Positions 55,585-64,000 of a stretch of DNA of 64,000 bases are shown piece by piece. The notes beneath the pieces were generated by a model, which saw only the letters and a program-made list of their open reading frames with translations, was not told the origin of the DNA and made no database searches. Positions within the stretch are counted from its first letter, which is position 1. The number at the start of each line of letters is the position of its first letter. The DNA is from an uncultured Bacteroidales bacterium (GTDB lineage Bacteria; Bacteroidota; Bacteroidia; Bacteroidales; Paludibacteraceae), in contig CACXCA010000018.1 of NCBI GenBank assembly GCA_902766045.1, positions 1 through 64,000 of the forward strand, read 5' to 3'. A program made the position numbers and the translations under genes.

Positions 55585-56819
55585 TATCGTTTGGTCTTTT
55601 GTATCTCTTCTTTCACAAATTTTGTACCATCATACCTGATTTGATAGGTAAAGGATTCATTTCGTTCTACTTTTAGATATTCTGGAGCCAGAATTATTTC
55701 CCCATTCTTTTCATCATAATGAGGTTCATAATACCTTTTCTGATAAGCATCCATAATATTCAACACATAAAACCCATTGATCATTTTATCTGAAATGTTC
55801 CATACACATTTACATTTAGTTTCGCTATAATATTCCTCACCACTTCTTCCTTCTATTCTCGTATCATGAGAACGGCCATAAGTATATGAATGTTTACATA
55901 TAAATTTTAAAGAATGGGCACTCACCGCTATGAAATATAAATCAGTAAAATTTTCATAAGAATCCCTCGGCCTAGTTATTGGTAAATAGATATCATAATT
56001 CATTTTTATCATAAAGACCTGTGTAGTATCATTAATATTACCTATCCATTTTTTTTCTAATGTTGGATATCTACCATCGAAAGACAGACTAACGTTCAAT
56101 GAATCGATTATAATAATATTAATATTTTCGTCTTGTTCATTATCTTCGGGTTCTTTCAAATAGTATAGACTTAAAAAAAATTGATAATCATGAGGATAGC
56201 AATAACTAACATCCTCTTTATCTGAGAGACACTCTAGTTTAAAGTTGATGGAATCAGCAATTTGTGTGTTTTCCAACTCTGAAAATTCATAATTAAAGTT
56301 ATCCAAAAACCAATCGGGATATGTTCCTTTATAATCATAATGATATAGGAGTTCTTCTTGGAAATCACTATAAGCTATCGACGAAAAATCTTTTGGTAAG
56401 GAGATTGATTTCAATTTATAACAACCTGACAAGGCATGTTCACAAACAATATCGATTTTAGTCTTTTCAGAAAAACAAATTGAATCTAATTGACCACAAT
56501 AATAAAAAGCATAATTACCTATGCGCCTCACACTATCGCCAACTATCAATGTTTTCAATAAAGAATTTGCCATGAAAGCGCTATCTCCTATCTCATTCAC
56601 CTTATATTTTCGTCTTCTTTCCTTGATTACGTTTGGAATCACTACACGACATCCACTCTTTTTTCCATCCACTAACTTTGCTGTACGTGTGTTCGGATCT
56701 AACTCATACGTAATACTATCGCGCACTACCCTAAACGAGGCTGCTGTATTCTTCGCCATACACATCATGGAGAGGAGGAGGAAGCATAATAGGGAAATGA
56801 AACGAATTGTGTTTTGCAT
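55584..56819 (-). CDS. Secreted protein with BspA-like LRR N-terminus
   Basis: 411 residues with signal peptide (FISLLCFLLLSMMCMA). Residues ~60-150 contain LRR_5 units (IGDSAFMANSLLKTLIVGDSV, RRIGNYAFYYCGQLDSICF, LSGCYKLKSISLPKDF). The rest, ~260 residues, is beta-rich and unrecognised. The stop codon is part of a palindromic element, so the C-terminus may have been set by insertion of that element. Confidence 0.72.
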   Translation of the reverse strand: MQNTIRFISLLCFLLLSMMCMAKNTAASFRVVRDSITYELDPNTRTAKLVDGKKSGCRVVIPNVIKERRRKYKVNEIGDSAFMANSLLKTLIVGDSVRRIGNYAFYYCGQLDSICFSEKTKIDIVCEHALSGCYKLKSISLPKDFSSIAYSDFQEELLYHYDYKGTYPDWFLDNFNYEFSELENTQIADSINFKLECLSDKEDVSYCYPHDYQFFLSLYYLKEPEDNEQDENINIIIIDSLNVSLSFDGRYPTLEKKWIGNINDTTQVFMIKMNYDIYLPITRPRDSYENFTDLYFIAVSAHSLKFICKHSYTYGRSHDTRIEGRSGEEYYSETKCKCVWNISDKMINGFYVLNIMDAYQKRYYEPHYDEKNGEIILAPEYLKVERNESFTYQIRYDGTKFVKEEIQKTKR

Positions 56820-56843
56820 GTTATATTATTTTGTTATTGATTG

Positions 56844-56871
56844 GTAGAGACGGTGTGCACACCGTCTCTAC
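56844..56871. repeat. GTAGAGACG-family palindrome, core GTGTGCACAC
   Basis: Perfect 28-bp palindrome with outer arms as at 11413-11440 but inner sequence GTGTGCACAC, so both halves changed together. Lies 25 bases before the start of one minus-strand gene and 9 bases after the stop of glnN. Confidence 0.9.
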
Positions 56872-56880
56872 ATCAAACAT

Positions 56881-59091
56881 TTATTTGGCAAATAACAATT
56901 CACGATATTTTGGCAATGGCCATATATCATCGTCGATCACCAATTCCAATGCATCAATATGGGTTCTGATTTCCTCCATCGTCGGACGAACTACCTTATC
57001 ATAGATAATCGCTTTCTCCTCTTCTGTATCACATGTGTTGGCATTTCTGCGTTCTTCCGTCATGCGCTTCAACAGTTTTTTTATGGCGGTCACATGCAAT
57101 GAGATTTCACGTATCAAATCCTTTCGGTCCTCCGACAACTCATCATATTCTGCCTCCGAGAAGAGTTGTTTCAAACCACATAAGTTCTCTATCAATCGAT
57201 TTTGATAGGCTACTGCCGTTGGAACAATGTGATTCAATGCAATATCACCTAATGTACGTGATTCAATCTGCACTTTCTTAGAGAACTTCTCATACTCCAC
57301 CTCTACACGTCCGTGAAGTTCTATTTCATTGAAGATATGTTCTCCAATCAAGACCTCCTTGGATGAATCATCCAGATACTTACCTATTGCTTCTGGTGCA
57401 CTTGTAATATTGGTCAAACCACGTTTAGCGGCCTCTTTCTTCCACTCTTCTGAGTATCCGTCACCTTCAAATCGAACGGCTTTTGACTCGACAATCAGTT
57501 TCTTCAACACTTGGAATATTGCTTCATCCTTCCCTTTTCCTGCGGCACACAACCTATCCACTTCTGCTCTGAACTCATTCAATTGATGAGCCACAGCCGA
57601 GTCTAATGCAATAATTGAGGCAGCACAGTTAGCTGACGAACCTACTGCACGGAACTCGAAACGATTTCCTGTAAACGCAAAAGGTGACGTTCTGTTTCGG
57701 TCCGTATTATCCAACATAATGTCGGGGATACGAGCAATACCCAGTTTCAAAGCCGTCTTCTCTTCTGGCGTCATCTTACTGTCGCCTACTTGATTAGCTA
57801 AATTATCCAACATAGAGGATAGATTTTGTCCCAAGAAAACGGACAATATAGCAGGAGGGGCTTCATTGGCACCTAAACGATATGTATTTCCTGCACTCAT
57901 GATTGAAGCACGAAGTAAATCCTGATGTTTATATACTGCAGACATTACATTTACTAGGAATGTCAGGAACAACAGATTACCTTTAGGATTTTTGGCAGGT
58001 GACAACAGATTAATTCCTGTATCGGTCGTCAAAGACCAGTTATTATGTTTACCAGACCCATTCACACTGGCAAATGGTTTCTCATGCAGCAAGACACGGA
58101 AATGATGCTTACGGGCAATTCTTTTCATCAGATCCATCATCAACTGATTATGGTCATTTGCCAAATTAGCCTCTTCATAAATAGGAGCAAACTCAAACTG
58201 ATTAGGAGCCACTTCGTTATGGCGTGTCTTTAATGGAATACCCAGTTTATGAGCTTCGAACTCTACTTCTCTCATATAGGCTGTCACTCGTTCTGGAATG
58301 GAGCCGAAATAGTGATCATCCAATTGTTGATCCTTTGCTGAAGCATGTCCCATCAACGTGCGTCCCGTCATACATAAGTCCGGACGAGCATCATAGAGTG
58401 CGGAATCCACCAAGAAATATTCTTGTTCCCAACCCAAGTTGGTATTCACCTTCGTTACATTCTTATCAAAATACTGACAAACAGCCACAGCGGCTTTATC
58501 TACAGCAGAAATAGCTTTTAGCAATGGAGTCTTATAATCCAATGCTTCACCTGTATAAGAGATAAATATCGTTGGGATACACAATGTTGAGCCAACCACA
58601 AATGCTGGAGAAGATAAATCCCACGCCGTATATCCTCGAGCCTCAAATGTGTTTCGAATTCCTCCGTTAGGAAAAGATGAGGCATCTGGCTCTTGTTGTA
58701 TAAGCAACTTACCAGAAAAACGCTCTATCACATCTCCATTCTCATCAAAATCAATAAATCCATCATGCTTTTCCGCAGTTCCATCAGTCAATGGCTGAAA
58801 CCAGTGCGTATAATGTGTAGCGCCTCTTTCCCTAGCCCATTTACGCATACCTGTAGCTATCTGATCGGCTACATTTCGATCGAACAAAACGCCTCGCTCC
58901 ACTGCTGCAATAAATGCATTGAAAGCATCTTTGGAAAGATACTCACGCATTTTATCTTTCGTAAATACATTGATTGCAAAATAATCGGACAATCGGTCAG
59001 AGGGTGTTTCAATCTCTCTTGGTCGTCTGCGAGATAACTCACGCAACGCATTAAATCTCATTATTGCCATACAAATCTGTTTAATATTCAA
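56881..59091 (-). CDS. glnN: Type III glutamine synthetase
   Basis: 736 residues; the MRFNALREL methionine (59061) is an equally likely start. GSIII signature: MRFNALRELSRRRP, TAWDLSSPAFV, GWEQEYFLVD, KTRHNEVAPNQFEFAPIYE, VNGSGKHNNWSLTTDTG and RTSPFAFTGNRFEFRAVGSS. GSIII makes glutamine from glutamate, ammonia and ATP as a dodecamer. With gdhA at 27.5 kb, the window holds both ammonia-fixing enzymes. The promoter is flanked by two similar inverted repeats (59099-59113 and 59152-59166). Confidence 0.96.
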   Translation of the reverse strand: MNIKQICMAIMRFNALRELSRRRPREIETPSDRLSDYFAINVFTKDKMREYLSKDAFNAFIAAVERGVLFDRNVADQIATGMRKWARERGATHYTHWFQPLTDGTAEKHDGFIDFDENGDVIERFSGKLLIQQEPDASSFPNGGIRNTFEARGYTAWDLSSPAFVVGSTLCIPTIFISYTGEALDYKTPLLKAISAVDKAAVAVCQYFDKNVTKVNTNLGWEQEYFLVDSALYDARPDLCMTGRTLMGHASAKDQQLDDHYFGSIPERVTAYMREVEFEAHKLGIPLKTRHNEVAPNQFEFAPIYEEANLANDHNQLMMDLMKRIARKHHFRVLLHEKPFASVNGSGKHNNWSLTTDTGINLLSPAKNPKGNLLFLTFLVNVMSAVYKHQDLLRASIMSAGNTYRLGANEAPPAILSVFLGQNLSSMLDNLANQVGDSKMTPEEKTALKLGIARIPDIMLDNTDRNRTSPFAFTGNRFEFRAVGSSANCAASIIALDSAVAHQLNEFRAEVDRLCAAGKGKDEAIFQVLKKLIVESKAVRFEGDGYSEEWKKEAAKRGLTNITSAPEAIGKYLDDSSKEVLIGEHIFNEIELHGRVEVEYEKFSKKVQIESRTLGDIALNHIVPTAVAYQNRLIENLCGLKQLFSEAEYDELSEDRKDLIREISLHVTAIKKLLKRMTEERRNANTCDTEEEKAIIYDKVVRPTMEEIRTHIDALELVIDDDIWPLPKYRELLFAK

Positions 59092-59098
59092 AAATACC

Positions 59099-59166
59099 CC
59101 CTATTTTTTAGGGTTCACTTTGCAAAAATAGGTATTTTTTGTGAGTATACCCCTATTTTTTATAGG
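59099..59166 (-). promoter_or_regulatory. glnN promoter with twin inverted repeats
   Basis: Minus strand -7 box TATTTTTG at 59130-59123 without a clear -33 TTG. Two inverted repeats with a T5 centre flank it: CCCTA-T5-TAGGG (59099-59113, just after the expected start of transcription) and CCTAT-T5-ATAGG (59152-59166, around -35 to -50), centres 53 bases apart. A further AATAGG half lies at 59127-59132. Candidate binding sites for a nitrogen regulator. Confidence 0.6.
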
Positions 59167-59234
59167 TATATTTAAAAACAGGACACAAATTTTTATTTTT
59201 ATGAAGACGTATGGCCGTGGAAATGCACATCCAT

Positions 59235-59262
59235 GTAGAGACGCAATGCATTGCGTCTCTAC
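59235..59262. repeat. GTAGAGACG-family palindrome, core CAATGCATTG
   Basis: Perfect 28-bp palindrome between glnN and the WG-repeat gene. A degenerate half (GAAGACGTATGGCCGT, 59203-59218) precedes it, as at 16955-17003. Confidence 0.9.
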
Positions 59263-59289
59263 GGTGACCAACAAAAAAAAACATTTCTC

Positions 59290-60834
59290 TCAATCTTCTA
59301 TCAGGCCATTTCCTTTTTCATCGATGAAAAAATAACGATCCCCTGATTTTAATCGAAGCAATCCATCTGAAAAACAACTAACCCCATCAACATCAAATGG
59401 CAGGAGTTCTAAACCATCAAAACGCACAACCTTCAGTTTCTTGTCGAAAGTTCCTGCTTTAATATAAAAATGACAATTCCGATAGTTGTCCATATCACTC
59501 AATTCTTTCTTATAATTACATAGCAATTCGACATTAGGCAAATTAGTCATTTTAACAATACCAGCCTTTAAATAATCGGCATACTGAGATGGTATAGTAT
59601 CTCCAGTATCAGTAAGGAAGAAACATCTGGATGTGTTACGGTCTTCTATCACGATCTTATTTTGGAAACGAGAATATAGAAAAAAATGATTTGGATATAC
59701 AAGTTGTCCTCCCTCGTCTTCCAATTGCCACAAATGCCAGTGTCCATCGAAAACAGGACGCAGATAGTTTTTCCCAAATTGGAATCGTGAGACTTCCTTT
59801 CCATTCATATCCAGCCATTTAGTCTCATTATTTACCTTAGGAATTTTTCTTTCATCTAAACCAGACTCTCCTTTCCACCTTTCTTCAAAATTCTCTGCTT
59901 TATTAAAAAGAACCATTCCCATAGGAGCAAAAGTATAGGAGAAATCAGGAAGGTGTTCATACAACAACCGACCATCTTTGTAAACATTATAACATACTGG
60001 TAGCTTTATAAATCCAAGATCCGAATCATAACTTACAGAGAGGGTCTCTATCAATAACCCATAACACAAACATATAGAATTATCATACTGAAATGGCACA
60101 ACAACATTACCTTTCTCATCTACTATTCCATATTTGTTTGTCCGAATATTATAGAGGGTAATTAAACCCATACTATCAATACTACAATTTAATGTCGGAG
60201 AAACACGATAGCCATACTTCTCTTCCAAAGCCTTCTTACCCACAACGTTTCCATCACACAAATTTTCTAATGAAAAGCAAACATATTTGGATTCATCAGG
60301 ATCATTGTAATTCCAATTTCTATCTGTTACGACATCATCATTTTCGTATGGTTCCATCTTTATGACAGTATCTTTTTTCACAAAATAAGTGCTATATCCA
60401 GATTCGTTGTCAACATACATAACATCAAAATCTCTAGTCTCTTTATTAATAACAATACTTTTGCCAGAATATAATTCATTACCATTTTTGTCTATTATGT
60501 ATGCATTTGTGTTTATTGTAGGAGGAAACACATTAGAGTTTATTGTATGAGGTATATAGCATCGTCCATTGTAAAACATAATTTCATCATACTTAGAAGC
60601 ATCTACATTCCATTTCATTGGAATCACCAAATCACCAGACTTGTCGATAAATCCTATCTTTTCATCTTTTACAACAGCTGCAAGACCTTCATGAAAATTA
60701 CCCACATATTCATACTCCTTGATTTTTTCGTTTAATCTTTTTATATCTCTTGCAGGATCTAAAACTGTGGACAAGAAATGATAAGCCAATGGGAGCAAGA
60801 CAATAATAATTATCAAAAGAATTTTTTTTTTCAT
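59290..60834 (-). CDS. WG-repeat protein, membrane-anchored
   Basis: 514 residues from MKKKILLII at 60834; the frame opens four codons earlier. N-terminal anchor (ILLIIIIVLLPLAYHFLS). WG (KWG) repeats: KIGFIDKSGDLVIPMKW, KYGIVDEKGNVVVPFQY and the closing RYFFIDEKGNGLIED, with more degenerate ones between. Role unknown; WG proteins of this kind are usually extracytoplasmic. Confidence 0.75.
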   Translation of the reverse strand: MKKKILLIIIIVLLPLAYHFLSTVLDPARDIKRLNEKIKEYEYVGNFHEGLAAVVKDEKIGFIDKSGDLVIPMKWNVDASKYDEIMFYNGRCYIPHTINSNVFPPTINTNAYIIDKNGNELYSGKSIVINKETRDFDVMYVDNESGYSTYFVKKDTVIKMEPYENDDVVTDRNWNYNDPDESKYVCFSLENLCDGNVVGKKALEEKYGYRVSPTLNCSIDSMGLITLYNIRTNKYGIVDEKGNVVVPFQYDNSICLCYGLLIETLSVSYDSDLGFIKLPVCYNVYKDGRLLYEHLPDFSYTFAPMGMVLFNKAENFEERWKGESGLDERKIPKVNNETKWLDMNGKEVSRFQFGKNYLRPVFDGHWHLWQLEDEGGQLVYPNHFFLYSRFQNKIVIEDRNTSRCFFLTDTGDTIPSQYADYLKAGIVKMTNLPNVELLCNYKKELSDMDNYRNCHFYIKAGTFDKKLKVVRFDGLELLPFDVDGVSCFSDGLLRLKSGDRYFFIDEKGNGLIED

Positions 60835-60885
60835 ACGTGAATTCAATTTAAAATCAACAGGATAAATTTCCCCAATCAGATAGTT

Positions 60886-61782
60886 CTACAACGCATCCGT
60901 CGAAGGTTCTGCGTGTATGCTTATCTGCGTAAGCTGTCCATAGTTTTTCCGCAAGGCTTCTTCCACCCGAATGGTGATATCATGTGCACAAACCAACGTG
61001 ATTTGAGGATCCATCACCACATGCACATCGATAATCACATGCGGGCCATTCCGACGTGTCTTCAACTCATGTACATCCTCCACCCCTTCTACCGACTCTA
61101 TGATCTGCGTGATCTTCTTCTCTTCCTCTTCTGGCAACGAAGCCTCCAATAATTCCGAAAGTGCAGGCAAAGCCATTTTTACTGCCACCACAATGATGAA
61201 GATACTTATCGCACATCCCACAAGAGGATCCAACAATGTCCACTTCTCTCCCAATAAGATTGCACCGCCAATACCGATTGCTGATGCAATAGACGAGAAT
61301 GCATCCGTACGGTGATGCCATGCATTGGCCATCACAACCGGACTTCCCTCCTTACGTCCCGTGCGCCACGTGATTTGATACAGAAACTCTTTAAAAACAA
61401 TCGATATGATTGCCACTGCAAATGCAATCCAACTTGGATGTGACGTTTCTGCTCCTCCTAAAATTTGACATACTGAAGTAATACCTGATGTCATAAGTTT
61501 CAGCGCCACAACAAGCAATATCACACTCACTATCAACGTGGCTAACGTTTCAAACTTTCCATGTCCATACCTATGACTTCGATCATTCTTCTTCGATGAG
61601 ATGCGAACAAAACATAGCACAATGCCATCACTAATCAAATCGGACAAAGAGTGTATTCCATCTGCAACCATTGCAGCACTCTGTCCGATAATTCCTGACA
61701 CTAATTTTATAACAGTCAGAAACAGATTGACAATCGTTCCTAACAATGTCACTTTAACGATGGATTTTTCCCTACTCTCCAT
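60886..61782 (-). CDS. Cation diffusion facilitator transporter
   Basis: 298 residues, six membrane helices. MVADGIHSLSDLISDGI in helix 2 and NAWHHRTDAFSSIAS in helix 5 carry the His/Asp metal sites, and a cytoplasmic C-domain ends with GPHVIIDVHVVMDPQ. Probably exports Zn2+ or Fe2+/Mn2+; HD-type site suggests a zinc/iron type. Confidence 0.9.
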   Translation of the reverse strand: MESREKSIVKVTLLGTIVNLFLTVIKLVSGIIGQSAAMVADGIHSLSDLISDGIVLCFVRISSKKNDRSHRYGHGKFETLATLIVSVILLVVALKLMTSGITSVCQILGGAETSHPSWIAFAVAIISIVFKEFLYQITWRTGRKEGSPVVMANAWHHRTDAFSSIASAIGIGGAILLGEKWTLLDPLVGCAISIFIIVVAVKMALPALSELLEASLPEEEEKKITQIIESVEGVEDVHELKTRRNGPHVIIDVHVVMDPQITLVCAHDITIRVEEALRKNYGQLTQISIHAEPSTDAL

Positions 61783-61790
61783 GACCTCAC

Positions 61791-62321
61791 CTATTTGCTC
61801 AATTGCTCAAAAAAACTCCAAACAACGATGCCAGCAGTGACCGACACATTCAGAGAATGTTTTGTACCATATTGCGGTATTTCAATACACGCATCAGAGA
61901 GATCCACCACCTCTTGTTGTACACCCTTCACTTCATTACCCAGCACAACTGCATATTTCCTATTCGGATCCAACTGAAGGTCTGGCAACATGATACTGCC
62001 CTCCACCTGTTCAATGGTGAAGACATAATATCCCTGTGATTGCAATTCACGCACAGCCTCTTGAGCTGTTTCATACGCTTGCCAATCCATAGAAAACTCA
62101 GCGCCTAAGGCAGTCTTATGTATTTCTGGATTAGGAGGTGTGGAGGTGATACCACACAGACAAATCTTTTCAACTAGAAATGCGTCACTCGTACGAAAGA
62201 CAGAGCCCACATTATATAAACTTCTTACATTATCCAAGACCACCACCAACGGTAGTTTCTTTGCTTTTTTAAAATCCTCCGTAGAGATACGATTCAGTTC
62301 TGTAACTTCCAGTTTTCTCAT
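61791..62321 (-). CDS. TrmH/SpoU family RNA 2'-O-methyltransferase
   Basis: 176 residues. SPOUT motifs: LDNVRSLYNVGSVFRTSDAF (motif 1), VLGNEVKGV (motif 2) and IPQYGTKHSLNVSVTAGIVVW (motif 3). Methylates tRNA or rRNA ribose; target not predictable. Overlaps the sirtuin gene by four bases. Confidence 0.9.
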   Translation of the reverse strand: MRKLEVTELNRISTEDFKKAKKLPLVVVLDNVRSLYNVGSVFRTSDAFLVEKICLCGITSTPPNPEIHKTALGAEFSMDWQAYETAQEAVRELQSQGYYVFTIEQVEGSIMLPDLQLDPNRKYAVVLGNEVKGVQQEVVDLSDACIEIPQYGTKHSLNVSVTAGIVVWSFFEQLSK

Positions 62322-63010
62322 GCTTTCACCATCTTGATAAAGTCTTTCATTCCTTCTGAGGCACCTTTTTGAATCATGGTAATCTTTCTCGTTGATGGAA
62401 CGGGAACAGTTTTCGGATCGATAATGTATATCGGTGTTTCATAAGGCACATAATTGATCAGACCAGCGGCAGGATAGACATTCAACGAAGTTCCCACAAT
62501 AAGGAATATATCCGCCTGCTGTGCCAATTCCACTGCGGGTTCAAAATTAGGCACTGCCTCACCGAACCATACGATATCAGGACGCAACTGAGCGCCATCT
62601 GAAGCTTTATCACCCAAATGAATCTCACAAGCATCATCCGTTAAAGTCGTCACCAAATTAGGATTACGAACCGAGCGTACCTTCATCAGTTCTCCGTGAA
62701 GATGCAAGACACTCTTGCTACCAGCCCGTTCATGTAAATCATCAATATTCTGTGTGACAATGCGCACATCAAAGTCCGACTCCAACTCTTTCAAGCCGAT
62801 ATGACCATAATTAGGTTGATGTAGTTGATGTTCCTTTCGCATGTCATTATAGAAATTCAAGACCAATTCTGGATTTCGTTCAAAGCCTTCTGGCGTGGCC
62901 ACATCTTCTACTCTATATTCATTCCACAAACCATCCGAATCTCTAAACGTACGGATACCACTTTCTGCACTGATACCAGCACCTGTAAGGACAACTAATT
63001 TCTTTTTCAT
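62318..63010 (-). CDS. Sir2 family NAD-dependent protein deacylase
   Basis: 230 residues. GAGISAESGIRTFRDSDGLW, TQNIDDLHERAGS, the catalytic His in HLHGEL and GTSLNVYPAAGL. The four zinc-binding Cys of typical sirtuins are missing (segment RNPNLVTTLTDDACEIHLGD has one Cys). The Tyr of the CobB/SIRT5 desuccinylase motif is present (FYNDMRKEH), but its Arg may be displaced by one position (Met-Arg). Deacylation of lysines is likely; preferred acyl group uncertain. Confidence 0.88.
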   Translation of the reverse strand: MKKKLVVLTGAGISAESGIRTFRDSDGLWNEYRVEDVATPEGFERNPELVLNFYNDMRKEHQLHQPNYGHIGLKELESDFDVRIVTQNIDDLHERAGSKSVLHLHGELMKVRSVRNPNLVTTLTDDACEIHLGDKASDGAQLRPDIVWFGEAVPNFEPAVELAQQADIFLIVGTSLNVYPAAGLINYVPYETPIYIIDPKTVPVPSTRKITMIQKGASEGMKDFIKMVKA

Positions 63011-63034
63011 AATTATGTACGTATTAAGTCCAGC

Positions 63035-63628
63035 CTAATATTTACGATTTAAAATCTCCGAATAGACAAAAGCACGACGTACCTCATCGGCATCATCTAT
63101 ATTCAATTTAATAGGAGCTTCCTCATTCGCCACGACCTGCGTTTTAGGTTCCTTTCTGTCTTTTACGTTGACAATAACAGGTTCGCCCTCAACGAAGGAG
63201 GATGCAGAAGAGGTAGCTGCCTGATTCTGCTTTTGATTACTAATCTGTTCTGCTTTTTTCAATAACTCCCTAAGCTTTTCCTCTTTTTCATCACGTACAG
63301 GTTCATCCTTATACTCCTCTTCGTATTCATCTTCATACTCTTCTGGCTCCTCCCATTCGGTACGTACATCCCGAGTATTTTCTGATTCCATATAAGGATG
63401 CTCATCTGGTCTTTCCTGAAATATTTCACGATCAGTTTTGCCAAAATCAGGGAATACCTCTCGAGGAGATTCAGAAGTCTCCCGAAAAATATCACGAGTA
63501 GTCTCAGCATTTTTCCGTTGTTTAGCTTCTGTCTGGCTGACAGCTTTCCTTGCATTCTTTATCACATTGAAAACAAAGATAACAGCAAAGAATATTATGT
63601 ATATTACTTCTTCTGAATCCATAAGCAT
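63035..63628 (-). CDS. Membrane-anchored acidic protein of unknown function
   Basis: 197 residues (195 if started at MDSEEVIYIIF). One N-terminal helix (IYIIFFAVIFVFNVI), then an arginine/glutamate-rich, mostly disordered part (EEPEEYEDEYEEEYKDE) and a C-terminus that looks structured (IKLNIDDADEVRRAFVYSEILNRKY). Not recognised; similar small proteins are common in Bacteroidota. Confidence 0.65.
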   Translation of the reverse strand: MLMDSEEVIYIIFFAVIFVFNVIKNARKAVSQTEAKQRKNAETTRDIFRETSESPREVFPDFGKTDREIFQERPDEHPYMESENTRDVRTEWEEPEEYEDEYEEEYKDEPVRDEKEEKLRELLKKAEQISNQKQNQAATSSASSFVEGEPVIVNVKDRKEPKTQVVANEEAPIKLNIDDADEVRRAFVYSEILNRKY

Positions 63629-63719
63629 AGAGTTTTAATCTACGCAAAAATAAGAAACTTACTTATCTTTTCAAAATGATTTATTTACAGAAATAGATGG
63701 ACACATTAATAAAATAAGA

Positions 63720-63767
63720 AGACGTGTCAAGATGCAGAAATTTACGCTTTCTCATTATGACACGTCT
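63720..63767 (-). terminator. Hairpin after the PorP/SprF-like gene
   Basis: AGACGTGTCA (63720-63729) and TGACACGTCT (63758-63767), loop 28 bases, A/T-rich flanks; about 40 bases after the stop of the minus-strand gene at the right edge. Confidence 0.6.
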
Positions 63768-63805
63768 TGTTGCTTTTTAGCACTAACTTAGATTTCAACT
63801 CTTAC

Positions 63806-64000
63806 TTACCAATACGTAACCGGACAAGGATACTTTTCTACCTTCTTGATAATATAGATAAAAGATATTTCATGCGACCAAGAGCCATTCTTTTTAGAAG
63901 AAGTGAAGAGGTCATACACATAAAAGACCTGTAAACCTTTGTAATGAGCGCCGACCATGAAACCGATAACATTCACTCCACTCAATGAGTTTTTATCGCA
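63806..64000 (-). CDS. C-terminus of a PorP/SprF-like T9SS outer-membrane protein (partial)
   Basis: Minus-strand frame open to the right edge, 64 residues before the stop: GFMVGAHYKGLQVFYVYDLFTS, SWSHEISFIYI and the ending CPVTYW. The short strands with a GSHEISL-like motif and final Cys-Pro are characteristic of PorP/SprF proteins, which help T9SS export and anchoring. Only the end is visible, so this rests on little sequence. Confidence 0.55.
   Translation of the reverse strand, partial: CDKNSLSGVNVIGFMVGAHYKGLQVFYVYDLFTSSKKNGSWSHEISFIYIIKKVEKYPCPVTYW

Overview
The window is AT-rich DNA from a member of the Bacteroidales (phylum Bacteroidota). Evidence: many promoters carry the phylum's TAnnTTTG -7 box; LpxC is fused to FabZ; glutamine synthetase is the ~730-residue type III; the complete nqrA-F operon is present; and both edges carry type IX secretion (T9SS) traces, a cargo sorting domain at the left edge and a PorP/SprF-like C-terminus at the right. 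I cannot place it below order level. No tRNA, rRNA, insertion sequence, integrase or CRISPR array was seen.

Layout. 1-8.6 kb (+): end of a secreted HYR-like repeat protein, a sialate-esterase-like lipase, an iron alcohol dehydrogenase, then a polysaccharide O-acetylation cassette (AlgJ-like, MBOAT AlgI-like, second AlgJ-like, OafA-like acyltransferase, lipoprotein). 8.7-11.4 kb (+): four-subunit 2-oxoacid:ferredoxin oxidoreductase. 11.4-17.5 kb (mostly -): an unfamiliar duplicated two-gene module (membrane protein followed by lipoprotein) with a third truncated copy, a decayed gene remnant and patches of near identity. 17.5-24.5 kb: EamA transporter, then a TPP-riboswitch-led thiamine operon thiS-thiE-thiG-thiC-thiF-thiH-tenI. 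24.5-29.5 kb (-): SanA-like protein, a frameshifted Abi_2 gene between two 56-bp hairpin repeats, diaminopimelate dehydrogenase, glutamate dehydrogenase and a small 11-residue-repeat secreted protein.

29.6-41 kb (-): nqr operon, lpxD-lpxC/fabZ-lpxA, HD hydrolase, pyrF. 41-45.5 kb (-): a GH-like lipoprotein, a DUF1016 fragment, a BspA-like LRR lipoprotein and a zeta-toxin-like pair; three copies of one promoter-bearing intergenic repeat lie upstream of these last three loci. 45.8-49.1 kb (+): small unknown protein, SpoIID-like, metallo-beta-lactamase-fold and M15 peptidase genes. 49.1-54.5 kb (-): DUF4846, LRR, DivIC-like, secreted unknown, lytic transglycosylase, USP. 54.7 kb (+): ispE. 55.6-64 kb (-): LRR-like secreted protein, GSIII, WG-repeat protein, CDF transporter, TrmH methyltransferase, sirtuin, an acidic membrane protein and the PorP/SprF-like end.

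The chief unusual material is (a) the duplicated lipoprotein/membrane-protein module at 11.4-17.5 kb, (b) a family of perfect or near-perfect palindromes (arm GTAGAGACG with compensating core changes) close to gene 3' ends, one ending a truncated gene and one supplying a stop codon, (c) the repeated promoter element at 42.8-45.6 kb, and (d) twin inverted repeats flanking the glnN promoter. Functions assigned to the module are inference only.
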